From NCBI GenBank assembly GCA_019914945.1, contig CM034113.1:6862850-6926849 (forward strand): a stretch of 64,000 nt of DNA. The letters run 5' to 3'. The stretch is from Typha latifolia (lineage: Eukaryota; Streptophyta; Magnoliopsida; Poales; Typhaceae). Every line of letters begins with the position of its first letter. The stretch's first letter is position 1. Positions 24,901 through 36,502 of this stretch are shown piece by piece. The notes under the pieces are model-generated. The model did not search any database. It had not been told where the DNA came from and worked only from the letters and a program-made list of their open reading frames with translations. The position numbers and the translations under genes were made by a program.

Positions 24901-27900
24901 TTGCGATTGCTAAAAACTTTAGATACAAATATTAGAAGGATACCAAAATGTAAAACTATATCCGGTTTAAACAGATACAAATACAAATCGGCTACTGATT
25001 AGATCTTAAATGGATATGGATATGGATACTGATATAAATTAAATTCAAATATAAATTGAATACCAATGAGACCTTATAAAAAATACAAATAGAATGGGGA
25101 TTTAGATAGATTTCAAAATGATTTTTTTAAATGTATCCATAGTTTGAGAACTGTAGGAGTTGGAAAGTTTGTGGATATGCAATACTAAAAAATTTATTTG
25201 CTATATATTCTATGAATGGACAAATATTTGAATAATCCATATTTAATAATCGAATGTAGATCATGAATAATGAAAAAGCTAAATCAATTATGAGTAAATT
25301 GGTCAGGAAAGCTAGAAAGTTTGAAAATCTATCAAATATTAGCGAATTCAATTTAATAATATGAAAAAACGACATGTATCAGTTGTATCGGCCAAAGCCA
25401 AAAAATTTTAGAATTCCTATCCGAATATGAATTCGGGTTGAAATTTGCAATCCATATTATGTTTTTTAGATAAGGAACCGGGTCAGTTGGATATTATCCA
25501 ACCCTTTTTCACCCTACAACCTTGGCCTTAAGAACATTCTGAGTTTCATGGAGGTCTAGTTTCTTGCCTAAAGTGTCGTTACCCAAATCTTGGAGTGTTT
25601 CCTAGTGATCTGGTCAGAGTTGGAGAAGCCGTCGATGGTGATGTTAGTTTGTTTTAAGATTTAGCTTCCTACAATGAGTGAGTCCTGTTGTCTTTAGATG
25701 TATCCAACTTGGACAAAATCTCAAAATATTGGGCATTGTCTGCTGTCTCCTCATTCTAGTTCATTCTCTGGTTTACTAGTTTCTCCTTTCCTTTTCTCTA
25801 TCTTCACCTTGCTTTAGCATCTCCTTTAGTTTCCAAAAGGGAAGTGTTTCTCCAAAACTTTCTTGCTGAGAGTTGGAGATGCCCTTAGATCCTCTTTATC
25901 TTCGCAGCTTTCTAGGAACCCATTCAACAATCATGTCCTATTTTCTTTTTCTCACATTGGTTGTATATGATAACTTGCCATTACCTTAATTGAGTTTGAG
26001 CAAGATCTTTTGATATCTAAATATGCTGAAGTGTGCCAGCACAAATTGTTTTCATTTTGTTACATTATGTTTTTGACAATGGTTAATTTCTACCACTTGC
26101 ACTGGTTCCAGGATACTAGCTAATTCGAAGCCTTGCCCCAAGTGTAAACGACCAATTGAGAAAAATCAGGGTTGTATGCATATTACATGCACACCTCCAT
26201 GTAAATTTGAGTTTTGCTGGTAAGAATTCTTTGGTTAGAAGCTCCATTCTTTCATTTAATATTTTCCTAATAGTGTATGCACATCCTTGTATACTATGCC
26301 ATTTATTTGTGAATGCAGGTTATGTCTTGGTGCATGGTCAGAACATGGAGAAAGGACTGGTGGTTTCTATGCATGTAATCGCTATGAGGCAGCAAAACAG
26401 GAGGGAGCGGTAATTCTTATTCATCACCAATCTAGTATCTTTGGAATGTATGTTGTGGATTTCTGATCTTATAGTATCTTTACATCATTTTCCTTGCTTA
26501 ATTGATGATTTCAGTATGATGAATCTGAAAGGAGGAGAGAAATGGCTAAAAATTCGCTTGAGAGGTATACACACTACTATGAACGTTGGGCAACAAACCA
26601 ATCAGTAAGTGAATTTGAGTCGTATCTTTTTTATTCCTTTTTGTACTCTATAATAACGGCCCTATTGTTCCGATGGAGAGAAGAACCTATAATTAGCTTT
26701 TCGGGAAATTTCCAAACGAACAATTTCAACGAAATCTTTCAATTTCTTATTTTACTATGTTCAACTCTATGTATTCCTCTATCCGTAGAGTACATTGAAT
26801 GTACAGAAATGGCTATAACAGAGTTTCTGTTATTCATATTAACAGCTACTCTAGGAGGAATGTTTTTATTGTAACTTTCACATTTACTGCTTCTTTTTTC
26901 ACTTGGCATTACTCAAAGTTTTAAATATAAACTAGATGGTTGATGATAAAAAAGCAGACTGCATATGCTTAGGCAGGTGGATTATAGAGGTCAAATCAGA
27001 CCAGAAATTAAGTGGGGAAATTGAATTGAAGTGTAAATTGCAAGTATACTTTTTGACATTCCAAGCAAGGTTATCGATTTTTTTTTATCATAACGGATCT
27101 AACTTGAAAAGAACGATCCACTATCAAACGGGCCCAACTTAAGAACAACGGTCCATTTGTGGATCATCTTCCTCCCAAGTCCCCCAAGCCCTCTGCAGGC
27201 TGAACTTATCTCCTTCACCTCCATGATTCAATATCCTCCGCCCCTTGACCACCACAAATGGCTTCCTCAGTCCTTTGTCCTCAAATAGCTTCTAGAGCAT
27301 TGAAGATTGTCATCAGGAGCAAGAGGGAGGGTGCCGTCGGCATGGAGTATGTCATTTGTCAGCAAGGTATGTGCCAGCCGGCATGACAATCCATGATCCC
27401 AAGAGTTAATATGTAATGTAACATGTCAACAAGAATGCTGATATAGTGATATAAATACACATGTGTATATGTGTCGGTGTGTATGCAAACTAGTATTTGT
27501 ACAAATGGATCTGAATTTGAATAGTGCATGCCATTTGGTTTGTGCTGTGTCTGTACAAAACTGAAATGACCTAATCTTGTGCATGGCATGCCTGGTCATG
27601 TTGCACACTGTGTCAGCATAGTGTCGGTGATGACCAGTATGTGTTGTGTCAGTAGTTCATACAGGTGGCACTTTAAACCTTGTATATGCTTCTATAATAT
27701 GTATTAGTTCATTATGATACTACCTGCTTGTATATAAGCATTCTTATGCGTTTTTGGTATCAACTATCAATGAGCTATTTGAGTTTGAAGAGCGACCCTA
27801 GAATCTAAGGTTTAAGATCAACTAGGGTATGACTTTTGCCTATTTTAATGAAATGCAACTATTGCAAATTAAATAGATTAATGATGGGTGAACTTGATAC

Positions 27901-29925
27901 TAGAAATGACACCTTATAGCAACTGCCTGCTTCCAATTTTTCAATATGAATGGGAGACTAGAGAGGGGTGCTTCTTATGGCTTACTATGTTATCAAATAT
28001 AAGCCTTTTCCACCTTAGTACAATTAGTAGCAGTATGATATTATCACTTTTATATTACAAGTCGCTGGTTCCAAAAAATCGCCTGCAGAGAATGGTTTTT
28101 CGACTTCTTTCACAAGATGAAAGTGTGTTGATGATAGGTACAGTTTTGCGTTTCTATTTATGGCACATCAGTACTTTCTTTTTTATTTCAAGTCTTACCT
28201 TATCTACAAAATCCCTTCTACTTTAGGCTTATCTTTTCAAGCTTTGATTATCTGGTCATCTGAGTTGCTTTGTTTGGCAAGTGGAAAGTTTAATCAAGTT
28301 TATTATCTTGTCAATATCTGTTCACAGTCAAGGCAAAAGGCACTAGCAGATCTGCAGAGTATGCAAGCCGAGAAGGTGCTTTTTGTTGCTACTTTCTTCT
28401 GTTCCCATTTTCATAAATGTAGCTGTGGTTATGCCTTGGTGACTTCCTAGGCATGATGATATGCTTATCTGGTTAAACATGTAATTACCCCAATTGTAAC
28501 TAAATGGTTTTAAATTGACAAGTCTACTGGCATCCACTTAGTCTAACATGCAGAACTTTCAAGTTATATATGGAGCTTCCTACTGGTACTGGCAATAAAT
28601 GTGGCACATTATAATATTTAGTTCTTTATTTATAAAATGCTGCAGCTTGAGAAGTTGAGCGACAAACAAAGCCAGCCTGAGTCTCAACTCAAATTCATAA
28701 TAGAAGCTTGGCTACAGGTGAATTAGGTTAATACTACTGGCTTCCATTCTCGAGATCGTTTATTGCATTGCGGAGCTAAAAAATAAGTGAATTTGCAGAT
28801 AGTGGAGTGTAGGCGAGTATTGAAGTGGACATATGCGTATGGTTATTACCTTCCTGAGCATGAACATGCCAAGAGGCAGTTCTTCGAGTATCTCCAAGGT
28901 TTGCACCTTTATGTCCCCTTAACACTAATGAGAGTTAATATGTGCAGTCAATTAAACTGTTATTGGCATATACTTTTCTAGGCGAGGCAGAGTCAGGATT
29001 GGAACGCCTTCATCAATGTGCGGAAAAGGAATTACAGGTCTACCTAGATGCAGAAGCACCAATGAAAGATTTCAATGACTTCCGTACAAAGTTAGCTGGG
29101 TTAACCAGGTATGCCTATTTAATCTTTTCTTTCCCCCTTTCCTGAGAGATAGTTGGAATTTATAGCTCCTCAATTAAATGTAAACCACTACCAAGGGTCA
29201 ACGATTTCTTCTTTACTTCGTGTTTCACATTAATATTGATCCATTGCCTTTCTAACTAGCTTCTAATCTGTTAAGCAAAGAATACAAAAGCAACAACAAG
29301 AAGCCATCGCTAATATGGAATGACAATTATTATTGTAAATATGAAGATTACAACTCTAAAAACACAAATTCATCTTAAAATTTCCTAGTTGTGTGATATG
29401 AGCATCATAAAGTTGGCTGGCATATTCGGTGAGATCATAAGGGTTTGATTTTTATCGACTGAAAAAAAGAGATAATCAACTCATTGGTACCGATCGTCAT
29501 TTTGCTTGTATCTAATATCTATCTTCATATCCATGTCCTATGATTTGTTGTACTTCTTCCCAGGTTTCTTTCTATATTATTTTCTCTTTTGGGTATGAAT
29601 ATATGTTTCCTCGTTTCCCCCCTTCTTTGTGATACTCCTGAACAGTGTCACTCGGAATTATTTTGAGAATCTTGTTCGAGCATTGGAGACTGGGTTGAAG
29701 GATGTGGGATCTTCCAATAGTCAAGCTACGTGCAGCAAGAGCTCAAACTCAAAGAGTCTCAGCAGCAAGGTTAAGGGTGGCAAGACTAAGGCTGTTGGTA
29801 CTAGCTCCAGATCAGGTGGTCCGAGTCGCAACTTGGATGACAACAACCTTTGGTCCTGCGACCACTGCACCTTTGCGAACCCCAAGTCAACAAGCACTTG
29901 TCAGATGTGTGATCACCATCGATAG
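15977..29925 (+). CDS. ARIADNE-type RBR E3 ubiquitin ligase (15 exons, 587 aa)
   Basis: RING-between-RING ligase of the ARI7/ARI8 group: it takes ubiquitin from an E2 onto its own cysteine and then passes it to substrates. Exons: 15977-16138, 17112-17236, 19498-19600, 19738-19828, 22010-22182, 23503-23607, 23708-23796, 26112-26219, 26319-26409, 26515-26604, 28328-28375, 28646-28717, 28799-28898, 28982-29108, 29646-29925. Order of parts: acidic N-terminus, a UBA-like segment, RING1 from Cys133 ([14 protein letters not shown]), IBR (about 200-265), RING2 ([19 protein letters not shown]) with predicted catalytic Cys304, the coiled Ariadne domain (about 340-500), a Ser/Lys-rich linker, and a RanBP2-type zinc finger at 560-587 ([20 protein letters not shown]). 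The terminal zinc finger marks the ARI5/7/8 group. Introns 4, 7 and 10 are enlarged by inserts. Identity to family is firm; the exact ARI number is not. Confidence 0.95.
20440..21010 (+). repeat. GC-rich, CT-rich island inside RBR-ligase intron 4
   Basis: A block of about 570 bases with clearly higher GC than the surrounding intron. It holds GGCAGCACTG/CAGTGT palindromic words, a pyrimidine-rich leader-like stretch (20700-20780) and open frames on both strands. It looks foreign to the intron, such as a captured promoter and first exon or a transposon piece. No protein family was recognised. Confidence 0.4.
24144..24719. mobile_element. Non-autonomous hAT element in RBR-ligase intron 7
   Basis: Terminal inverted repeats begin TAGGAGTGAAAACGG and end with the complement (..TTTTCACCCCTA). 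The flanks are an exact 8-base duplication, AACGTAGC, at 24136-24143 and 24720-24727; 8 bases is the hAT signature. Inside are many GGATCGGATTCGGATA-like words repeated in both orientations toward the ends, and no transposase. It is 576 bases long. Confidence 0.88.
24940..25520. repeat. Older, decayed relative of the adjacent hAT element
   Basis: Degenerate GGATATGGATAT and GATACAAATAC words at the left, and a right end (AATTCGGGTTG..., then CCCTTTTTCACCCTAC) like the right end of the element at 24144-24719. The borders and duplication cannot be fixed by eye. Confidence 0.4.
26653..26869 (+). other. Nuclear plastid insert (NUPT): ndhB fragment in intron 10
   Basis: About 217 bases match the plastid NADH dehydrogenase-like subunit gene ndhB from memory of the family: [42 protein letters not shown] and [10 protein letters not shown] are all read in frame. 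It is not a working gene, since only about 72 codons are present and both sides are intron sequence. The few changes from typical ndhB suggest a fairly young insertion. It begins 48 bases after the splice donor of exon 10, and its frame is the same as that of exon 10. Confidence 0.92.
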
Positions 29926-31171
29926 GTCATACATAGAACTCTCACCTGCAAATGACTGGCAATGTATCTCTAAAGATACCTGTCCTATTTGGTTGTTCCT
30001 GTTCTTTGATGCAGGCAGAAGGATCATTAATCACCTCTGCTTGCCAGCGCCAAAGAAGGGGAATAAAAAGAGAATGAGATGGAAAAGGAAAGTAATGCTT
30101 CATTTTGTGTCACAAATGCTTCCCATGAGACCACCTCATTCTTGCACCTTGTAAATAGGTCGACATCTTTGTGTTTTGTTTGCTTTGTCTAATTCAAGGA
30201 GAGGCATGCTGGTTTAGCATGCATTGATGTACTGAGTATCTTAATCACCTCTTCTGTTTGAATTGATGTACCAATTTATTCCAGAGCAAAGAGAAGAATC
30301 AGGTAGTAAATATCATAAAGAATATGATATTATTAGTTAAGATTTTTATTGTCATTACCTAGGTACCTAACTTGCTTTAGAAGCATATCAATGAGAAGCT
30401 AAGGCGTTCACTTGTGGAATAAGTTTTATTTCGGTTTAGCTATGCTCATTTATAATACTTGCATAAGAGATGTTATATCAGTATAAATTATTATGGTGTT
30501 TTTTTTGTAAATTATATAATGTGTAATAATTATACTTGATATGATATAAATATAAAATGACAGTTTGACAAATGACTGAAATAACTTTTAAAATTGATGG
30601 ATGAGGAGAAGAGAGAGAAGAGAAAGAGGAAAGATAGAGTGAGAGATTAAAAATAATTGTTGATTAAAGTGATATCTCTTAAGGGTAAAATAGTAATTAG
30701 CAAATATAAAAAATATTGGATAGATGAGAAGAGAGAAAAGCATGAACTAAAAAACTAATATTGAGATAAGTGATCATTTATTTATTATACTAGTATAAGG
30801 AGAATTTTACTAAAGCATGCACTTAATTTTTCCAAGGCAGTTCTAGTCCTACTTCGAAGATGTTAAATGACTTGTTATTTGCAACACATTTTCAAACAAG
30901 CACCTATCATAATTTGGTGTTAGACATTTGGATATCATCAGATCATTCTTAAAATATCTGTAGTATAAAAATATATTTCAATCATCCAAGAAGCATTGGA
31001 CATATATAACATAATAATTATATTTACACATAATAACCACATACAATGTAATAGTAAGGCTGAGCAAATAAAGTGCTAAATGTGAAAACACTTCAGCGTA
31101 AGAACCTCAGATTGAGATCCAATAGCAAAAATATATAATTGTGATTTCCCCAATCATCACAGATATGTTAA
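29926..31171. other. Tail-to-tail spacer between RBR ligase and NIC1
   Basis: Holds the ligase 3' untranslated region and the NIC1 3' end. Around 30470-30830 there is AT- and GA-rich DNA with AAAATAGTAATT and TTATTATACTAGTATAAGG blocks that recall the MITE-like family at 50629-51470. No gene seen. Confidence 0.4.
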
Positions 31172-33815
31172 TTACATAAGAGATACTTTGTTGACTATCT
31201 TTGCTCCCCTGCCTTTTGCCATGTAAAGCCCTATATGATGCAGCAGATCCTAGAGTGCAATTAGTTAAGTTAGGAAAGAGGCTCTGATAATTTGCACATT
31301 ATAAGATTCAAAAAAAAATTCAAAAGCACCAGCTATATAATTGATAATTGAAGAGTCTGATTCAGGTTATAGAACTTGAGGAAGTTAGAACTCTTAAAAG
31401 CAAAGAATGTTCGCCAAATCATCACCCTGAATGAAAAAAAAACAAGCATGTTGTAGTAGTTTCCAATTTTTTTTTTCCTTAAAGACAATTTACAATAGCT
31501 GATTTATTCAATTGCTAGAAAGGTCGACTACAGAGAGTACGAGAGATGTTCCATGTCATATGATACTCATGTCTTGAAACAAACATCTAGAAGTGCACAG
31601 TCAGATATACTATGACAAGATCTACCTTTTGTGAGGGCTAGCAATAAGTCACTTTAGTGTGCGATCCATCATTCATGAAAGAGATGTATCAGAAGAATCT
31701 ATGTCATGTTTTCTAAGTTTATACATCACACCAGGAGCTGGAAAGCTAACTGATAGATTGCAGCTTATAACTTGTGAGATAAGGCAATGACAAAATGAAT
31801 CGGGTTAAGTTTGGTTTGGTAGGTTATTTTGTAAAGATCCTGAATAGCTCTTCTATAGACTGAAATAGCATATAATCACCATGCTTCGCTATTGTTAGTA
31901 GGCAAATAAATATGTTTACGAACACATGCTTTAATGCCAAGGAACCTATCTTTCTGGATGAAAAATAAACTTAAGAGTCACAATATGCTGAGTATATGCT
32001 AAAACAAGGTATATATGTCCCAGCATTTAGTCATTCATGTTAACCAAGAAAAAATTAAAGCCAAAGTTCATGACATTTACATCAGCAGTAGAATTTGGAC
32101 CAGAAGTCTAAGAATTGATAAGCTTGCATTGGGTCGAGGTATATACAAAGTAATGCAGAGAAGAGTATAAGACTACAGAGGTAGGCATCGACTAAAAGAC
32201 CAGCTCATACTTTTTGGCTTTGGTTGCAGCTTTGCATAACCTTTTTTGTTACCTTTCCTTAAGAAGAATTTCATATTAATTGAATAGAAAAGCAAATTAG
32301 ACTAACTAGACTCGACCGACTTGACCCACATGGTCGGATTATAACAATAAGGTCTTTCATGGTGCAATGTAGAAATGAAATGATCTCCTTCAGGAACATG
32401 TATAGAAGCATAATTAATAATTAATGCAACAAAAAATCTTATACCTGGGGATGGGATAAAGCTCCTTTGATATTCCTAGCAACATGAACCGGAAGGTTGT
32501 ATGTAGCACATCCATGTGAGTACACCACAACATCCTCCAAAGGCGGTATTCGACCAATATTTCTAGCAGATAGTGTAGAGCATACAAAGTCTAACACACA
32601 GATATCTGTACATATTCCAAGCACCAAAACCTGTGAAAATTTATGGTGATCAGAGATACTGCTGACATCTTCATTCACTGAATTAAAGAAGACTAGTCTT
32701 AAGTCCCAAAGCAAGAGGGATTTCCTTTCCCACATCTAAAGTAACATTGTAACATGAATTAACAATATGATAGCTTACAATTTTGAGTTCATTCTTTTTC
32801 ACCCAATCAGCGAAAGTATTAGATCCATCCTTCTCCATTGAGGAGATGAAACTATCAATGCAGTGTTTTCTTTTTATCGTTACATTTTGATCCTTCTCTA
32901 ACCATTCTAGAGCTGCAGATTACACAAATTTTGAAACCATAAGCACTAACAATTAAATTTGAGGCTCTAAATTGCAGAAAAAAAAAAGAATCAAGTAAAA
33001 AGAGATGGAAGCATTGCCTGGAACCAAATTTTCTTCACCCGAACCAATTATACAATGTGGCGGATATGGAGGTTCGGGTTTATCTGGGAAGTGGGTATCA
33101 AGGAAAGCAAAAACAGGCCAATTCCTCTCACAGAATACTTTTGCCAATTTATCAGCCTCCTCCACCATTCTGTCTATCTGTTTACTGGGCTCAGTTGGAG
33201 CCTGGAATGCAAAGAGCAATTCATTTTCGACAATCATATTGCAAATTTTACAATTACAATCCACTTATTTAACCAAGAAAAAGAAAAAAAAACCCTCATC
33301 TTAGATTTTCCACGTTCTAGTCTTCTAGTTCTACAATTTGTCTATAATTTCAGCAACATATAATTCATGATAGCATCTGAAAATATATACGAAAGGAACA
33401 AAAAGATCCAAACTTTACATGTACCAAATGGGAAGGATCAAATATCTATTAGGCCCATTCAATCCCCAACCTGCAAACATACCACTCGAAACTCCACGTA
33501 TCTCCTAACCATGCGAAGCCAAGAAGAGATCGAATCCAGAACACAAAACGTTACCTTTTTTTCTTTTATGATGATCATACAACGAAAACCCAAATAAAAA
33601 ATCCTATCAATGAGAAGAATAAGTAAGAAGCAGGGGAAGAGTAGCGGGGGCATTACAAGATCGCCAGCTCCCACGGTGCAGAATCCGTTGACCACGTCAA
33701 CGAGGACAAGTCCGATAGCTCTCCCGGATTCTCTCTCCCGCATCAAGATGAGATCCCCATCGGACTCGAACGGTATCTCCGATTCCAACACATCCAAAGC
33801 TCTCGTCTCCGACCC

Positions 33816-33818
<3 letters not shown>
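31172..33818 (-). CDS. NIC1: Nicotinamidase (5 exons, 247 aa)
   Basis: Hydrolyses nicotinamide to nicotinate, the entry to the Preiss-Handler NAD salvage route. Exons on the minus strand: 33818-33657, 33201-33018, 32912-32779, 32630-32445, 31249-31172. Isochorismatase-like hydrolase with the expected triad: Asp41 (LVLVDVVNGFC), a Lys before HCIDSF (about 131) and Cys171 (GICTDIC). The metal-site region DTHFPDKPEPPYPPHC is present, as is the plant NIC signature GCATYNLP...HPQ and an ending YMAKGRGAKIV. Length equals the family norm. Intron 2 has a GC donor (CCAG/GCAATG) and a normal AG acceptor; no GT donor in reach keeps frame. The start is the first ATG after a long CT microsatellite in the leader. 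Confidence 0.94.

Positions 33819-33819
<1 letters not shown>

Positions 33820-33856
<37 letters not shown>
33820..33856. repeat. (CT)n in the NIC1 5' leader
   Basis: About 18 CT units directly before the NIC1 start codon; in the transcript this is an (AG)n run touching the ATG. It is probably length-variable. Confidence 0.95.
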
Positions 33857-33858
<2 letters not shown>

Positions 33859-36502
33859 AGCCAAAACTCAAGAGTGTTTCTCTCTCTAGACTTTAAATGG
33901 TCGAATCTTTGACTTGGGTGGTATAAAGGATGGAGATGGGGAGAAGTAGGCTGTCGTCGGTGACGAAGGCATCAGAGGACGAGATAAGAAAAGGGAGAAA
34001 AGGAAAGAAAAGAAGGAAATTGGAAGCAGTACAAATTTGGATTTGGGAATAAATACACTTTGCAGTTAAGTCCCTGTCAAATTGTCAAATATCGATTATA
34101 ATACCTTTTGAAATTAATTCTTTCTCCGGATAATTTTAAACCAAAATAAATAAAAAATAAAAAAAAATTTCCTTGATGGATGAAATATCCAAATTTTTCT
34201 ATAAATTTCAGTAACATCATAAGTTCTTATGAATTATATCTCTGAATAAAGTTCCCTATCTGTTATTTATCCAGATCTGAGTATAATTTTATCATTGTCT
34301 AATTCTTTTTTCACCACTATATTCATTAATATTTACAAATGGCACCCCTCAAGTGTTACAATTTCCTTCAAGGGCACTCCTATTGGAAGTGAGCTTTCTT
34401 TTACTAAGAATTTAGTGATTTTATTGAGAACTTAAATGCAGTAAAACCCTCTAAAAAACTTCTCTATATAACTTACCTTTTTTATTATTATTTAGATTAT
34501 AAGTTTGTAGGCTGATCATAAGGGCGAACTTTCTGAAGAGAAACGTGTATATAACACTCTACTAAAAAAATCTACTAAATAACACCAACCCTAATATTTA
34601 CATAGAGAATCAACTATATAATTTACTACGGGTTAGGTTAAGTGAGAAACTATCTTTTTAATGTCCGGTAAATATTTTATCACTTGACTTTAGAATTTAC
34701 GGCAACAATAAATATTTTGGTTATAAGTGGCTTAAGTTGACAGCTCGATTTGATTCAATGGCTTGGCAGTTGGGCAATATTTAGCTCGGGAACATTATAG
34801 CTTAAAGTCTAATTTGAACGGCTTAGTATATTAGTTAAAATTTAATAAAATATAAATATATGATCTTTTTGTCCTGCCTATATTTATATGTAGTCACTGG
34901 AATCCAAGTCAAGAGAGGAGGGTGGGCTCAATCTGACGTGTCTTGTTCTAGATTTATTCCCACAGCCGCCGGAATCAGCTTTAAGATATGTCCACCTCAT
35001 CGTATCCTACCATCTTTTGGATTTATTCTTTATTTTTATTTTGACGTGGAAGTGGAAGTGGGGATTAGACCCCAATAGAAGATTCATTTGGAATAAAAAG
35101 AGTTAAAGAATATAAATGTCTCCCAATCGAAACTATTTATTAATTTGCATCTTAGTTCTGTTGTTCTCTTCTTGTGTTTGTATTTCTATTGCAGGTTAAA
35201 GATCTTGTGTCTCAAGCCTTTTAAGAATTTAGTGTCTTCGATTGCGACAGAGCTGTAGGCTAACTTTAGACCCTTTTGATCATGTGAGAATTCTCAGGGT
35301 TGAGCTTCATGTTTTTAGTTATTTGTACTATTTTTATATTATAGTGTTATTTACTACTGTAATCAAATATGAGGACTGTTTTACCAAACGCTTTGGACTC
35401 CAACATCAAATAGAGGTCTCATTTTTATGTTGGAATTTTTAGATGCTTGCCACAGTAAACTTTCAAAATATCATAATTGTCGCCAAATTATTTTCTTCTT
35501 TAAAAAATTATTTGGTGTACTCGTCGGTGAGGTATACGCCGAGGTCGATCGTCGCCGTGAGTGAGGGCGGCCGTAGGTATCCACCGCAACAGGTTTCCCC
35601 AAGAGCGAGGGCGCCGGCAAGTTTCCACTGAGATAGGTCTCATCACAGGCGAGGGCGCCGGTATCGCGACAAGGAGGAGGACTAGTGGAGAGAGAAGAGA
35701 GGTCAAGTTATTCGAGGGTAATTATATAATTTACTATTTTTAGTTTATATTTATTTAAAATTAATAATATTATGATATATTAATTAGGGGTATAATAGTC
35801 ATTAGGTGTATTATGTCACCACCATTTGACTTTTCACTTAGATCCAACATTTCAGGGGACATTGTAAACTAAAAAAATTTAGATCTTTAGAAAAACTGAA
35901 TATATTCAAGAGATGTAGATGTAATTATCCCTAAACTTATTTATTCAAATATGCGTCGATGCCACATGTACATTAAAAAAATGTCGCTTAGGGAAACGAT
36001 TTTATTAAAATAAATTAAGAAAATCTTAATTAGTGATGCCTTTGTTTGGATTGTGGCAAAAATAAAAGACAAACAAAATACACATTTTAACGAGAAAGTT
36101 ACTCTTCTTTATTAATTGGAAAGAAAAATATAAGATATGCCAATGAGAAAACTAAAAGGGGTAGGATAACTATCGAGGGCAATATGAGCACCATTGAACT
36201 GGTGGCACTTCGGTTACGGAGCTGACTCACTTAATATTTCTGCTAGTAACAAATGTCAGATGAAACTCTTTTTTCATTATATGAAAGATTTTCTAAATGT
36301 CCGAAGGCAATAGTAGCAAAAAAGAAAAAGAAGAATAATTGTCAAGCTTTAAGTAGAGATGCATGATATCCTTCTGTAGTTCCTAAAAGCTGGTGATGAT
36401 ACAATGTTGCCACAATGTGGCAGAGAAAATTTAACCAGATGTTACAAGGAAAGTTAAAGAGTTCTTTAAGAACCAGGTGTGTCTGAGAAATGTAGATGAG
36501 TA
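33857..36502. other. Intergenic DNA upstream of NIC1
   Basis: Mostly AT-rich. The exception is a GC-rich block at about 35520-35700, which contains the word GCGAGGGCGCCGG twice, 43-44 bases apart. No recognisable protein. The APH1 3' untranslated region lies at the right end. Confidence 0.4.

Noticed and set aside
26653..26869. A working ndhB gene
   Set aside because: Only about 72 of roughly 500 codons are present, enclosed in a nuclear intron.
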